Position numbers and translations under genes: made by a program
Notes under the pieces: model-generated
Seen by the model: the letters and a program-made list of their open reading frames with translations, nothing else
What the model was told of the DNA's origin: nothing
The model's database searches: none
DNA from: Tropicimonas sp. IMCC34043
Lineage (GTDB): Bacteria; Pseudomonadota; Alphaproteobacteria; Rhodobacterales; Rhodobacteraceae
Assembly: GCF_003390845.1 (NCBI RefSeq)
Contig: NZ_QMEK01000001.1
Span: 310,001-374,000 of the forward strand
Direction: 5' to 3'
DNA: 64,000 nucleotides
In this document: in pieces, positions 27,965 through 37,973 of the stretch
Position numbering within the stretch: position 1 is the stretch's first letter
How the letters are laid out: the number at the start of each line of letters is the position of its first letter

Positions 27965-30385
27965 ATGCAAGAGTCCCAGAGCCATTCCTTTCCCGTGCTG
28001 CCGCTGCGCGACATTGTGGTTTTTCCCCACATGGTCGTGCCGCTTTTCGTTGGACGCCAGAAATCGGTTCGGGCGCTCGAAGAAGTGATGAAGGACGACA
28101 AACAGATCCTTCTGGCCAGCCAGATCGACGCCGCCGAGGATGATCCCTCGGAGGAAAGCATCTATCGCACCGGGGTGCTGGCCAATGTGCTGCAGCTGCT
28201 GAAACTGCCCGACGGGACCGTCAAGGTCCTGGTCGAAGGCGTGGAGCGGGTGAAGATCGTCGAGTTCATTGCCAACGAGGACTATTTCGAGGCCAATACC
28301 GAAACCCTTGAGGAGACTCTGGGGGACGAGGACACCGTCCAGGCCTTGATCCGTTCGGTCGGCGAGGATTTCGAACGCTATTCCAAGATCAAGAAGAACA
28401 TCCCCGAAGAGGCGCTGTCGGCGGTGTCCGAGACCCGCGAGGCGGCACGTCTGGCCGACCTCGTCTCGGGGCATCTCGGCGTCGAGGTGGCGCAAAAGCA
28501 GGAACTGCTGGAAACGCTCAGCGTCGCCGAGCGGCTGGAGAAGGTCTATGGCCTGATGCAGGGCGAGATGTCGGTCCTGCAGGTCGAGAAGAAGATCAAG
28601 ACCCGCGTCAAGTCTCAGATGGAGCGCACCCAGCGCGAATATTACCTCAACGAACAGATGAAGGCGATCCAGCGCGAGCTGGGCGATGGCGACGAAGGCC
28701 AGGGCGAGATTGCCGAGCTGGAAGACCGCATCGCCGCCACCAAGCTGTCGAAAGAGGCGCGCGAAAAGGCCGAGGGCGAGCTGAAGAAGCTGAAGAACAT
28801 GTCGCCGATGTCGGCCGAGGCGACGGTCGTGCGCAACTATCTCGACTGGATGCTGTCGATCCCGTGGGGCACCAAATCCCGCGTCAAGAAGGATCTGTAC
28901 AAGGCGCAGGACGTTCTCGACAACGATCACTATGGCCTCGAGAAGGTCAAGGAACGGATTGTCGAGTATCTGGCCGTTCAGCAGCGCAGCCAGAAGCTGC
29001 GCGGACCGATCCTGTGTCTCGTCGGCCCTCCGGGCGTCGGCAAGACCTCGCTTGGCAAGTCGGTCGCACGGGCCACGGGCCGCGAATTCATCCGCATCAG
29101 CCTTGGCGGCGTGCGCGACGAATCCGAGATCCGCGGCCACCGGCGGACCTATATCGGCTCGATGCCCGGCAAGATCATCCAGGCGCTGAAGAAGGCCAAG
29201 ACCACCAATCCGCTCATCCTGCTCGACGAGATCGACAAGATGGGGCAGGACTTCCGCGGCGACCCGGCCTCGGCGATGCTGGAGGTGCTCGATCCGGAAC
29301 AGAACAACAGCTTCGTGGATCATTACCTCGAGGTCGAATATGACCTGTCGAACGTGATGTTCCTGACCACGGCAAACTCCTACAACATGCCGGGGCCGCT
29401 GCTTGACCGGATGGAGATCATCCCGCTTGCCGGCTACACCGAGGACGAGAAGCGCGAGATCGCAAAGCGCCACCTGATCGCCAAGCAACGCAAGAACCAC
29501 GGCCTGCGCGATACCGAGTTCGTGCTGACCGACGGCGCGCTGACCGAGATCATCCGCACCTATACCCGCGAAGCCGGGGTGCGGAACCTCGAACGCGAGA
29601 TCGCAAAGCTTGCCCGCAAGGCGGTGACCAAGATCGTCAAGAAAGAGGTCGAGACGGTCGTGATCGATGCCAAGGATCTGGAGGATTATCTGGGCGTCCC
29701 CCGGTTCCACTATGGCCTGGCCGAGCAGGAGGATCAGGTGGGCGTTGTCACCGGGCTGGCCTGGACCAGCGTTGGCGGCGATCTGCTGTCGATCGAGGCG
29801 CTGAAGCTGCCCGGCAAGGGACGGATGAAGACCACCGGCAAGCTCGGCGACGTGATGAAGGAATCGATCGATGCGGCCAATTCCTTCGTGCGCTCGATCT
29901 CGCCCGAGATCGGGGTGAAGCCGACCAAGTTCGACACCTTCGACATCCACGTTCACGTCCCCGAGGGTGCAACGCCCAAAGACGGACCGAGCGCGGGCGT
30001 GGCGATGGTGACCTCGATCGTTTCGGTGCTGACCCGGATCCCGGTTCGCAAGGACATCGCCATGACCGGCGAGGTCACGCTGCGCGGCAACGTGCTGGCG
30101 ATCGGCGGGCTGAAGGAAAAGCTGCTCGCGGCGCTGCGTGGCGGGATCAAGACCGTGCTGATACCGGCAGATAACGCCAAGGATCTGCCCGAGATCCCCG
30201 ACAACGTGAAGCAGGGAATGGTGATCATCCCGGTGGCCAATGTGCGTGACGTGCTGAAACATGCGCTGGTGCGCCAGCCCGAGCCCATCGAATGGGACGA
30301 GGTCGCCGAGGAAGAGGCCGCCGCCGCCCGGGCCCAGTCGCTGACGGCCGAAAAGGATGCGGCCGCACAGTCGGCCGCGCACTGA
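27965..30385 (+). CDS. lon: ATP-dependent protease La
   Basis: Lon degrades misfolded and short-lived regulatory proteins in the cytoplasm. The 806-residue protein has the N-terminal substrate-binding domain ([20 protein letters not shown]), a central coiled region (~200-280), the AAA+ module with Walker [10 protein letters not shown] (354-362) and Walker B LLDEIDK (419-425), and the protease domain with the Ser-Lys dyad S676 ([10 protein letters not shown]) and K719 (GGLKEKLLA). Everything is intact. GGAAAAC precedes the ATG. A perfect terminator follows. Heat-shock control is likely. Confidence 0.98.
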   Translation: MQESQSHSFPVLPLRDIVVFPHMVVPLFVGRQKSVRALEEVMKDDKQILLASQIDAAEDDPSEESIYRTGVLANVLQLLKLPDGTVKVLVEGVERVKIVEFIANEDYFEANTETLEETLGDEDTVQALIRSVGEDFERYSKIKKNIPEEALSAVSETREAARLADLVSGHLGVEVAQKQELLETLSVAERLEKVYGLMQGEMSVLQVEKKIKTRVKSQMERTQREYYLNEQMKAIQRELGDGDEGQGEIAELEDRIAATKLSKEAREKAEGELKKLKNMSPMSAEATVVRNYLDWMLSIPWGTKSRVKKDLYKAQDVLDNDHYGLEKVKERIVEYLAVQQRSQKLRGPILCLVGPPGVGKTSLGKSVARATGREFIRISLGGVRDESEIRGHRRTYIGSMPGKIIQALKKAKTTNPLILLDEIDKMGQDFRGDPASAMLEVLDPEQNNSFVDHYLEVEYDLSNVMFLTTANSYNMPGPLLDRMEIIPLAGYTEDEKREIAKRHLIAKQRKNHGLRDTEFVLTDGALTEIIRTYTREAGVRNLEREIAKLARKAVTKIVKKEVETVVIDAKDLEDYLGVPRFHYGLAEQEDQVGVVTGLAWTSVGGDLLSIEALKLPGKGRMKTTGKLGDVMKESIDAANSFVRSISPEIGVKPTKFDTFDIHVHVPEGATPKDGPSAGVAMVTSIVSVLTRIPVRKDIAMTGEVTLRGNVLAIGGLKEKLLAALRGGIKTVLIPADNAKDLPEIPDNVKQGMVIIPVANVRDVLKHALVRQPEPIEWDEVAEEEAAAARAQSLTAEKDAAAQSAAH

Positions 30386-30414
30386 CGGTCCGATCTTGAC
30401 CCCCGATACCGGAA

Positions 30415-30439
30415 GGGCGCCCCATGGGGCGCCCTTTTT
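30415..30439 (+). terminator. lon terminator
   Basis: GGGCGCCCC and GGGGCGCCC pair across an AT loop and are followed by five Ts. This classical intrinsic terminator lies 29 bases after the lon stop. Confidence 0.93.
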
Positions 30440-30587
30440 CCTGTCCGTTTCATCGTCCCCAAAGGGAAGGCGAAGCCATTGCGTGCCGCAGCCGGAGGTT
30501 GCCGGCCTGCCGGTATCGTGCAGCATGCGGAAAAACCCGCATAGACCCTTGCAGAGGGCGATCCGGGCCGCTAATGACAGCCCCCAA

Positions 30588-30662
30588 GGGTGATTAGCTC
30601 AGTGGTAGAGCGCTTCGTTCACATCGAAGATGTCGGGGGTTCAAATCCCTCATCACCCACCA
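30588..30662 (+). tRNA. tRNA-Val (CAC)
   Basis: The full cloverleaf is present. The acceptor GGGTGAT (30588-30594) pairs with ATCACCC (30652-30658), followed by the D arm AGCTCAGTGGTAGAGC, the anticodon stem CTTCG/CGAAG around TTCACAT (anticodon CAC), and the T arm GGGGGTTCAAATCCCTC. Discriminator A and an encoded CCA follow. tRNA genes are frequent integration sites, and an accessory region begins directly downstream. Confidence 0.97.
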
Positions 30663-31011
30663 TTAACATCGGTAATGCATTGTTTTCGCGTTGTATTGTA
30701 CGACCTGAAAATCTCTGCCCACCATTGTACCCCACAGCCCCGAAACGAACGCGCGCGACGAGGTGGTGCAGATAGATCGTCCTCCGGGTTCAGCATGTGC
30801 CGCCTGTGCGTGTCCTTATCCCGGTTTCCGGATCATATGACGAGGCGAATCAGCGTTGAACCCGCCTCTACCCAGCATTCACCGCCTCCGACTCGGATCA
30901 GAACCACCGCTCTCCCTTCTCGGTCGAGATGCGGGTGCGGTCGTAGGGGAGTGCGCCCCCTGCGGGTGGACAGGTCGGACCGGTTGAATTGCCCCCCCTC
31001 CGGGCTTTCAG
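30663..31011. other. Non-coding stretch after tRNA-Val
   Basis: About 350 bases between the tRNA and the transposase fragment. No frame has a recognisable product, and there is no repeat of the tRNA 3' end and no integrase. A minus-strand frame at 30833-31105 (90 residues, proline- and arginine-rich) shows no family sequence. The region looks like eroded mobile DNA. Confidence 0.4.
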
Positions 31012-31101
31012 CGGAAGAAAACTCGTGCCCGGACGCCAGCGAAGCCACAGTATCGAATTCAAGCGCCGGGTCGTCGCCGAGTTTCAGCGCCGACCAGACG
31101 C
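31012..31101 (+). pseudogene. Fragment of an IS transposase (IS3/IS66-type OrfA N-terminus)
   Basis: The plus strand encodes RSHSIEFKRRVVAEF, the start of transposase_8-type OrfA proteins (commonly RRSHSIEFKRQVAQEF followed by a GETLH segment). After AEF a one-base shift restores SADQTLNA, a decayed version of the next family segment. The match then stops at the end of mscS, whose stop codon (31102-31104) lies at the edge of the remnant. No terminal repeats or second half of the element remain. The direction of decay is inferred. Confidence 0.6.
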
Positions 31102-32799
31102 TCAACGCGCCCCGGCTGCCGTCTCTTGCATCAGCGGGACCGGTGCGGCCAGTTCGATCCCCAGCTCACGCATCATGCCAAGGACCGACAGCAGGATCCG
31201 CTCCTGTTCGGCCAGAAATACGTGGAAATCGACCGTCTGGACACGCGCCTGCAGCCGCACCCGGATCTGTCCGGGCAGGACGTCGACGGCGTAGATCCTC
31301 GGCCAGCCCTCTTTCTTTTCGATCAGGTCGCTGGCCTCGAACAACGCGCGCACCTGTACCAGAAGCCTCTCGATCGTTTCGGGCGCGCTGCTGTCTTTCA
31401 CCGCCAGGGTCAGGTCCAGATAACAGCCGTCGCGCTGCGTGTAGTTGACGATGTGCATTCGGGCCAGATCGGCATTCGGCACCGTCCACAATGTACCGTC
31501 GCGGGCGCGCAGGCGGCTGGAGCGCGGGCCGATCCGTTCAGCGGTGGCGGACTGGCCGCCGATAAGGATGCTGTCGCCGATACGGAACGGCCGATCTGCA
31601 AACAGCGACAAGCCGCCGAACAGGTTTTCGAGCGTTGACTGAGAGGCGAGGGCAACGGCGAAGCCGCCGACGCCAAGGCCCGCCACCAGACCGAGGGCCG
31701 GTATGCCGACCCTATCGGCACCGATGGTCAGGATCGTGCCGACCGAGACGAAGCTGACGATCCGTGCCGTCAGGCGCAACAGATTGGCGTCATAGCTGTC
31801 GTTGGGAATACGCGGCGAAAGGATCACGGTCTCGACGGCGAAATGGATCAGCAACCACGCTAGCCAGGCCACCGTCGCGTACCAGACCAGCGTCGCGATC
31901 ATCAGTTCGCTGGCGGCAAAGGTTCCGGCGGGATTGATCTGAGCGGCGACGAACCATTTGCTGCCCTGAAGCAGGACCAGAACCATCGCCGGAACGGTCA
32001 GGTGCCGCATGTACCGCCTCAGGGGGGGCTCGCCACGAGCACGGCGGAACGCCCGCAAGGTCCACAGCAGCGCGATCACCAGGACGGCGAAGATGATCCC
32101 GATGATGGCGAGGATCTTCCACGCCGGGGTGTCGAAATAGCTGGTCTTCAGAGCAGCGGGAAGCGATGCGACGAAGTCCTCGGAAATCAGCGGTCCGGTC
32201 GCGTTCATCTGTTCGGTATGAAAGCTGTCGTAGAGCCGCGGGTTCAGGACGTCGTTGGCCGAGACCTCCCGGTAGTACTCGGGAAAATTGGCGATGCTTT
32301 CGGCGGTGAACAGATAGTTTCCGCTGTGCGGACCGGTTGCGACATAGGCAATCTGGATGTCCGTGCCCGGAATGGTCCAGCTGGAAGGGGCGGCAGCGCT
32401 GTCGCCGTCAGGTCGGGATGCCGCGGGTGCGGGCGTGTCCGTGCCGGGAATGCTGGCCGGATCGAGCGGCGGCAGGCGGGCGAGAATGTCGTAGAGATAG
32501 CCGACGGCTGCATTGCCGACCTTGACACGTGTCGAGGGCGGCAGCGCGCTCAGGTCCATCAGTCGCCGGATCCGCCCGATCTGTCGGCGCAGGGAATGCA
32601 CCTTTGCCGTGGTCTTGTCGGCGACATAGTCGGCGTAGCCTTCCTCGACCCTCCCGGTTGCCGCCAGAAAGGACTGATAGGTATCTCTCGGGCTCGAGCG
32701 GTTGATCGGCACGGTCAGCTCGCCCGTCTCGGCGGTGACCGGCGCGGGCAGGGACAGGGCAAGAAACAGCGTCAGGAATAGGTAAACAATGGCTCGCAC
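31102..32799 (-). CDS. MscS-family mechanosensitive ion channel
   Basis: A 565-residue inner-membrane channel that should open under membrane tension to release solutes during osmotic downshock. A signal peptide (residues ~1-24) and a ~200-residue periplasmic domain precede several membrane helices. The pore helix and beta-domain entry are recognisable as GLVAGLGVGGFAVALASQST, then LENLFGGLSLFADRPFRIGD, and the cytoplasmic VPNADLARMHIVNYTQR. The GTG at 32799 is set by AAAGGAGT six bases upstream. It follows mdtP by 86 bases on the same strand. Its last codons abut the transposase fragment, so the C-terminus may be slightly altered. Confidence 0.9.
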   Translation of the reverse strand: MRAIVYLFLTLFLALSLPAPVTAETGELTVPINRSSPRDTYQSFLAATGRVEEGYADYVADKTTAKVHSLRRQIGRIRRLMDLSALPPSTRVKVGNAAVGYLYDILARLPPLDPASIPGTDTPAPAASRPDGDSAAAPSSWTIPGTDIQIAYVATGPHSGNYLFTAESIANFPEYYREVSANDVLNPRLYDSFHTEQMNATGPLISEDFVASLPAALKTSYFDTPAWKILAIIGIIFAVLVIALLWTLRAFRRARGEPPLRRYMRHLTVPAMVLVLLQGSKWFVAAQINPAGTFAASELMIATLVWYATVAWLAWLLIHFAVETVILSPRIPNDSYDANLLRLTARIVSFVSVGTILTIGADRVGIPALGLVAGLGVGGFAVALASQSTLENLFGGLSLFADRPFRIGDSILIGGQSATAERIGPRSSRLRARDGTLWTVPNADLARMHIVNYTQRDGCYLDLTLAVKDSSAPETIERLLVQVRALFEASDLIEKKEGWPRIYAVDVLPGQIRVRLQARVQTVDFHVFLAEQERILLSVLGMMRELGIELAAPVPLMQETAAGAR

Positions 32800-32885
32800 C
32801 TGATACTCCTTTCGGGGCAGGCCCCGCGCGACCTTCCCTGTTCCTGCGGCGGGGGCGCGGAGCACGCGGCCATCCCCGGCATCGC

Positions 32886-34373
32886 CTAGGGCGCGGTGGC
32901 CCGCGCAGGCGATGCGCTCGATGTCATCGCACCCAGGGTGAATGCGAGGGTCGAGGCCGCAATCAGCGAGGCGGCATGGGCATCCGACCGGGCAAGCCGG
33001 GCATCCAGCAATCCCGATTCCGCGGCCGTCGCGTCGGTGACCGTGCCAATCCCGTTCTGATAGGCATCAAACGCCGCGTCATAGGTCAACTGCGATGCAT
33101 CCGTCAGTGCGACGGCGGCGGCGTAGGATTCAAGCGCCGAGCGCAACGTGTCCGAGGCGACGATGATCTCGCGCATCGCGGCGTTGCGGGTCTGTTCGAA
33201 ACTGGCGGCAGCGGCGGCGGTGGTCGATTTTGCCTGTCGCTTGCGGGCCTCGCGGATGCCGCCGTCATAGACCGGGATCGACACGCCGACCAGCACCCCC
33301 GAGGCGGTGGTCGCGCCGCCGATACTGGGCAGGTTTCCGGTCTGAAGGCTGGTATTGTTGGTGCCGGCCACGGCGCTGACATAGACCTTGGGCAGGAAAT
33401 CGGCGTTGGCTGCGCGCACATTCGCCTCGGTCGCCTTCATCCCGGCATAGCTTGCCAAGACATCCGGCCGACGCGCCAGCGCGGTCTTGATCAGCGCGTC
33501 GGTCGGCAGGGCGCGCGGGCTCGGCAGCGGGGCGTTTGCCGAACTGGCGATCTCGATCCGCGATCTCGGCGAGATGCCGACGGCCCCGAGAAGATCCTGA
33601 TAGGCATCGCGCAGACCGTCCTGCGCCTGCACCAGCCTCAGGTTCGACTGGGCGGCAAGCTGCTTGGCCTGCGCCACCTCGATCGAGGTGCCGGTTCCGT
33701 TGGCATACCGCGCTTCGGCGGCGTCCTGGATGCGGCGGCTGTTGGCCAGCGCCTGCTGGGCAATGGCAAGGCTGCTCTTTTGGGCGCCGTACATGTAATA
33801 GCTGCGGGTGACGTTGTAGATCAGCGCCTGGTGGGTGCCGTTGAAGTTGACGTTGGCGGCATAGGCATTCTGTTGCGCCGCCTGTCGCCAGGCCTGCCGC
33901 TGGCCAAAGTCGAAGATCAGCCATTGCAGGGCAAGGTTCGGCGCGACACCATTTGCCGTCGTGCTGACGTAGTCAGTGCCGCCTTCGAGGTTGGGCAAGG
34001 GTGTGACGATGTCTTGCCGCCCGCCGATCACGTTGGCGGTCAGGATCGGCAGGAACGTCGCCTCGACCATCCCGACCGCCAGTGCCGACTGACGTGCCTG
34101 CTCCCAGGCGATGCGGGTCGATGGATGGCTGCGTTGCGCAAGGTCGATCAGCGCGGGCAGGCCATAGGGCTTGCCGGACTGGATGCCGGCCGGCAGGCGC
34201 GCGACCTCGGGATTGGGCGGGACCGAGAAATCGCCCGCGCCCGTGCCATCCGGCGACCATGCCGTGTCCGGCGAGGCCGAGGTCTGTTTCAGCGCATCCG
34301 TCGCGCACCCCGGAACGCCGAATGCCAGCCCAATGAACAGGCCACACCGCGCAAACTTGCCTAAGTTCAGCAT
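32886..34373 (-). CDS. mdtP: Outer-membrane efflux lipoprotein (TolC/MdtP type)
   Basis: The outer-membrane channel of a tripartite exporter, 495 residues. The N-terminus carries a lipobox, FGVPGC (C23), so it is a lipoprotein. Two TolC-family repeats follow, with long coiled-coil helices: YYMYGAQKSSLAIAQQALAN in the first half and VSIPVYDGGIREARKRQAKS in the second. Its ATG directly follows the mdtO stop (TGAATG), so translation is coupled. In E. coli the ytcA-mdtN-mdtO-mdtP operon has the same order and is linked to export of toxic compounds; the substrate here is unknown. Confidence 0.9.
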   Translation of the reverse strand: MLNLGKFARCGLFIGLAFGVPGCATDALKQTSASPDTAWSPDGTGAGDFSVPPNPEVARLPAGIQSGKPYGLPALIDLAQRSHPSTRIAWEQARQSALAVGMVEATFLPILTANVIGGRQDIVTPLPNLEGGTDYVSTTANGVAPNLALQWLIFDFGQRQAWRQAAQQNAYAANVNFNGTHQALIYNVTRSYYMYGAQKSSLAIAQQALANSRRIQDAAEARYANGTGTSIEVAQAKQLAAQSNLRLVQAQDGLRDAYQDLLGAVGISPRSRIEIASSANAPLPSPRALPTDALIKTALARRPDVLASYAGMKATEANVRAANADFLPKVYVSAVAGTNNTSLQTGNLPSIGGATTASGVLVGVSIPVYDGGIREARKRQAKSTTAAAAASFEQTRNAAMREIIVASDTLRSALESYAAAVALTDASQLTYDAAFDAYQNGIGTVTDATAAESGLLDARLARSDAHAASLIAASTLAFTLGAMTSSASPARATAP

Positions 34374-36278
34374 TCAAACCTTCGCAATCCGCTCGACCCG
34401 CGCAAGCTGTTGTTCAAGGTCACCATAGGTGACCTGTTCCTTTGGTAAACCGGAGGACGGGGCCGTTCCCGGATCGGCCTGTTCCGAAAGCATGTCCGCC
34501 GACAGCCGTGTCTTCAGAACATGCAGACGGCGCGCTATATCGCCCGCGTCCTGTTCGGCAAAATAGAGCCGGCTCGCAAGGCCGCGCGTCTCGTCAAGGA
34601 TCTCGCCGAGACGGTCCAAAACCGCAGGCTCGGCGCGCTGCCGGGCCGGTTCGAACGGCGCCATGTCCAGCAGCTCTTCGGCCTGCGCAAGCGCGATCTG
34701 CGCGGCGGTCGCAGCCTCTGTCCGGGCGCGCTGATCGCTGTCGGGCAGGGTGCCGAGCCTGATCAGCGCATCGAACGCCGTCGACAGGTTCAGCAGCACG
34801 GCCTTGACCACGCTGCGTGGCCAGAACTGGGTAAAGATCACATAGATCACGAAGATCCCCAGCAGGATGCCATAGATCCGGTTGCTCGCCTGCGAGATCT
34901 CGAAGCTCGGCCCGAAGCCGTTCAGCGTGGTCAGCAGAAAGGCCAGCGCGATCTGCACGCCGGCGTAATAGATGCGCTCATTGCCCGACGAGACCCAGGC
35001 GCCGACCAGGATACCGCAGAAGACCATCGCCATCAGCCCGCCGATCGAGGTCAGATGCGGCATGACGAAGGCCAGCGCAAACGCCCCCATCGCCGCGCCG
35101 ATCAGGCAGCCGACGATCCGCAACGTCAGCTTGCGCACGGTTTCGCCGGTGGTTCCAAGGGCCGCGACATAGCAGGTGATCATCGCGGTGTGGATGCCGT
35201 TCCACTGGATGCCGGTATAGATCAGGTAACACAATGTCGCCGCCACCGCGGTTTTCAGCGCATAGCGCTGATGGTCGGGATTGCTGAACGCATCGGCGGC
35301 CAGCAGCGGGATTTTCCGCGGGCGGGGATCGCCGCCGCCATCGGGCTGCGACAGCCCCGCCAGCGCCGCAAACGCCGTGCGCGTGGCAGCGTCTGCGGGG
35401 GGTGGCAGGATGTCGCCCGCGGCTTCGGGGCGACCGCCCCCGGCAATCACATGCGCCGCCGCCCGCAACCGCCCTGCAAGATCCGCCCTGACTTCATCGC
35501 CTGTCGTTTCCGGCAGCGCCTCGACCGCGATCAGGATCCGATAGCTGGTCTCGACCGCACCGTTCAGCCAGCGCGACCGGGCAGCCGGCACCAGATGCAG
35601 AACCCGGACCAGCATCATCTGTTGCAACGCCTGATCGTTGCCTTCGCCAAGCAGGTCGTCGAACGTGTCCGGCTTGTCCGCCCGGCCGATCCGGTCGGCG
35701 GCACAGCGCAGCCTGTCCACGATCTTGTTGCGCACATGGGTCTGGGCGGGAATGCCCAGCACAAGGTTGAACAGGATCATCAGGAACATCGGCATGCAGG
35801 CCATCTTCCAGGCCGCCAACAGGCCCTGGTTGCCGATCTGCCCGACCGGCACATTGCTCACCAGGGTCATGATGAACGCGATGATGAGCCCGACAATTGC
35901 CGCCTGTTCGCCCAGAGGCGTCGTGGAACTGAGGAACAGGAAGACGTAGGTGGCTAAGAAGATCACCGCAAGCCGCAGCGCCGGGCTGTCGATGCTGACA
36001 TTGATAAGCGGGATCATCATCACCACGACCCCGGTGGCCAGCAGGATCAGACCGAAGCCCATGATGCAGTTCTGCACGGCATCCTGCTTCATCAGGAAGA
36101 TGATCAGATAGCAACTGATCGAGGCTTCGGGGATCTTCAGGATCATCGCGGTCGCGGTGACGAAGGCACACAGCAACGCCACCCGCCAGGTCAGGCCGAA
36201 CCGCCCCGGAAAGGGCTGCAGATCGTCCCAGGCCTGCCGGACGATCTGCGGCCAGGGAGATCTAGCAGCTGTCGTCAT
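34374..36278 (-). CDS. mdtO: FUSC/aromatic-acid-exporter-type inner-membrane protein (MdtO type)
   Basis: A 634-residue inner-membrane exporter component with two blocks of about five helices each (near residues 30-180 and 340-500) separated and followed by cytoplasmic domains. This is the FUSC/AaeB/MdtO architecture. ISCYLIIFLMKQDAVQNC and TAMITCYVAALGTTGETVRK mark the two repeats. The ATG at 36278 overlaps the end of mdtN by 17 bases; a TTG five codons upstream is possible. It should work with the HlyD-type and TolC-type neighbours as one pump. Confidence 0.9.
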   Translation of the reverse strand: MTTAARSPWPQIVRQAWDDLQPFPGRFGLTWRVALLCAFVTATAMILKIPEASISCYLIIFLMKQDAVQNCIMGFGLILLATGVVVMMIPLINVSIDSPALRLAVIFLATYVFLFLSSTTPLGEQAAIVGLIIAFIMTLVSNVPVGQIGNQGLLAAWKMACMPMFLMILFNLVLGIPAQTHVRNKIVDRLRCAADRIGRADKPDTFDDLLGEGNDQALQQMMLVRVLHLVPAARSRWLNGAVETSYRILIAVEALPETTGDEVRADLAGRLRAAAHVIAGGGRPEAAGDILPPPADAATRTAFAALAGLSQPDGGGDPRPRKIPLLAADAFSNPDHQRYALKTAVAATLCYLIYTGIQWNGIHTAMITCYVAALGTTGETVRKLTLRIVGCLIGAAMGAFALAFVMPHLTSIGGLMAMVFCGILVGAWVSSGNERIYYAGVQIALAFLLTTLNGFGPSFEISQASNRIYGILLGIFVIYVIFTQFWPRSVVKAVLLNLSTAFDALIRLGTLPDSDQRARTEAATAAQIALAQAEELLDMAPFEPARQRAEPAVLDRLGEILDETRGLASRLYFAEQDAGDIARRLHVLKTRLSADMLSEQADPGTAPSSGLPKEQVTYGDLEQQLARVERIAKV

Positions 36279-37311
36279 CGTGCACGATCGCAACCGCGGA
36301 TGCGCCCGCGCGCATCAGATCCGCCGGTGGATCGATCAGCCGGATCCGCACGGGAAACCGTTGCTGGACCCGTACCCAGTCCAGCGATTTCGGCACAATC
36401 GGCAGCGCCGTCGGCAAATCGATCAGGCCTTTCGAGGCGACGCCCCAGCCAATCCCTTCGACGCGGCCCTGAATGGCGCGCTTTCGGTCGGCCAGCGCAT
36501 AGACGGTGGCGCAGTCCCCGACGCTGATCTGCGGCAGGGTCGTTTCGGTATAATTGGCCGACGCGACCCAGGTTTGGGTGTCGATCAGGGTAAAGACGGT
36601 CTGGGCCGGCAGGATGAAATTGCCGACCGAGGTCGTCAAGCCGACAACGCGCCCGTCGTTCGGCGCGTAAAGCCTTGTCGCATCCAGATTGTGTTCGGCA
36701 ATCGCGACGGCGGCCTGACGGGCGCGGATCAGCGCTTCGGCCCCGACGTCGTCCCCGATCAGCGCATCGGCGGCGTCGAGCTGACGCAGCGCCTCGTTCA
36801 GGCTGACCTCGGCGTCGCGCTGCGCGGTGCGGGCGTCATCGATCTGCTGGGTCGAGACATAGCCTTTGGACTGCATCGGCAACAGCCGGTCGAGGGTCTG
36901 CGTGGCAAGGCTCAGATTGGCGTTCGCGCGATTGACCTGTTCCTGTGCAATGGCGGCATTGGCCTCTTCGGCGCGGATATTGCGGGCCTGATCGCTGCTT
37001 GCCGCCATGGCAATGGCCAGATCGGCCCGGGTCTGTTCCACCGCCAGGCGATAGGACGTGTCGTCGAGCGTGACCAGAAGATCGCCCTTGTGGACGAAAT
37101 CGTTTTCCCGGACCGGAATGGCCGTCACCCGCCCGGCAACCGATGGCGCGATTTGAACGACATCCGCGCTTAACGTCACATCGTCAGACATCGGGTTCGC
37201 GGCAGCAATAAGGTGGCTGCGATAGGCGAGGGCGGCTGCGGCGGCGATGATTGCAAGGCTGATCATCGCTCCGGCGATTGCCGCCACCCGGCCCGAAACA
37301 GGAAGTCTCAT
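36262..37311 (-). CDS. mdtN: HlyD/EmrA-family membrane fusion protein (MdtN type)
   Basis: The periplasmic adaptor of the pump, 349 residues. One N-terminal membrane anchor (~9-30) is followed by a split biotinyl-lipoyl domain (VVQIAPSVAGRVTAIPVREN and DATRLYAPNDGRVVGLTTSV), a coiled-coil hairpin (~90-200) between its halves, and a beta-barrel domain. The ATG at 37311 lies three bases after the ytcA stop. It is the second gene of a tightly packed four-gene operon. Confidence 0.92.
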   Translation of the reverse strand: MRLPVSGRVAAIAGAMISLAIIAAAAALAYRSHLIAAANPMSDDVTLSADVVQIAPSVAGRVTAIPVRENDFVHKGDLLVTLDDTSYRLAVEQTRADLAIAMAASSDQARNIRAEEANAAIAQEQVNRANANLSLATQTLDRLLPMQSKGYVSTQQIDDARTAQRDAEVSLNEALRQLDAADALIGDDVGAEALIRARQAAVAIAEHNLDATRLYAPNDGRVVGLTTSVGNFILPAQTVFTLIDTQTWVASANYTETTLPQISVGDCATVYALADRKRAIQGRVEGIGWGVASKGLIDLPTALPIVPKSLDWVRVQQRFPVRIRLIDPPADLMRAGASAVAIVHDDDSC

Positions 37312-37314
37312 CAA

Positions 37315-37611
37315 TCAGCGCCCGAAAAACAGATAGGAAAACAGAAAGGTCAGGCCCAGCGCCATCGACATGTAAACCGGGACGCGCCATTGCAGGATGT
37401 CGTCCAGCCGGATCACCACGAACAAGACCCGCAGAATGACAGTTGCGATCACTCCCGCGAAAAGACAGATCAGCCAGGACGGGAAAAAACTGCCAAACAT
37501 CCCGATCGACGGCGCGGCGGAAATTGCGGGCGTTGCGGTCAGGCCCGACACAATGGCCGCGGCTGCGACGGCAAGATGCCGTGTTGACCAGATAGCACCC
37601 GTTTTCCGCAC
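37315..37611 (-). CDS. ytcA: YtcA-like small membrane protein
   Basis: A 98-residue inner-membrane protein with a first hydrophobic segment (HLAVAAAAIVSGLTATPAIS, signal-like) and two membrane helices around GSFFPSWLICLFAGVIATVI and VYMSMALGLTFLFSYLFFG. APSIGMFGSFFPSW is the family's hallmark as I know it from YtcA, which heads the mdtNOP operon in E. coli. The GTG start at 37611 is fixed by AGGAGG five bases upstream; longer open frames lack such a site. Its role in the pump is unknown. Confidence 0.8.
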   Translation of the reverse strand: MRKTGAIWSTRHLAVAAAAIVSGLTATPAISAAPSIGMFGSFFPSWLICLFAGVIATVILRVLFVVIRLDDILQWRVPVYMSMALGLTFLFSYLFFGR

Positions 37612-37973
37612 CAGAACCTCCTGTGCCCGGCAGGTTTCCCGGCATTGAAACCCAACGTGGAACGCCATCAGGCTGGCGGCTGACGTCACGGTTGTAGCTT
37701 AATTGCCATATAGTTAACGTCGTCGCGATAATTATGGCACGAGCGATTTGCGCTTGTCCAGACGTGAGCGTGGCGCCCTTGCGGCAGCCTTGCGCGGCGC
37801 AGCGGGTTTTGTATGAACGTCTCAGCCGGTCGTCGCAGGAAAGCCGCTTTGGCAAGACGTGGACCCTTGTCTCTGTCGGCAATCCTGTGTGGCCAGAGTG
37901 GCGCCCGTTTGGCACAGCAAGGGACGCGGCTCGCAAATCGCGGGCCGGGCCTTTCCAGTAGAGGACATTCAGT
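37612..37973. promoter_or_regulatory. Divergent promoter region of the ytcA-mdtNOP operon and the K+ channel
   Basis: The 362-base region separates the efflux operon from the channel gene. At 37690-37740 it turns AT-rich. GCCATA (37705-37710) and TATGGC (37733-37738) form an inverted repeat of 6-base arms 22 bases apart, a possible operator or the marks of a divergent promoter. The rest has no credible gene. Confidence 0.35.

Noticed and set aside
30833-31105. 90-codon minus-strand frame beside mscS
   Set aside because: No recognisable motif, and the opposite strand carries a transposase fragment.
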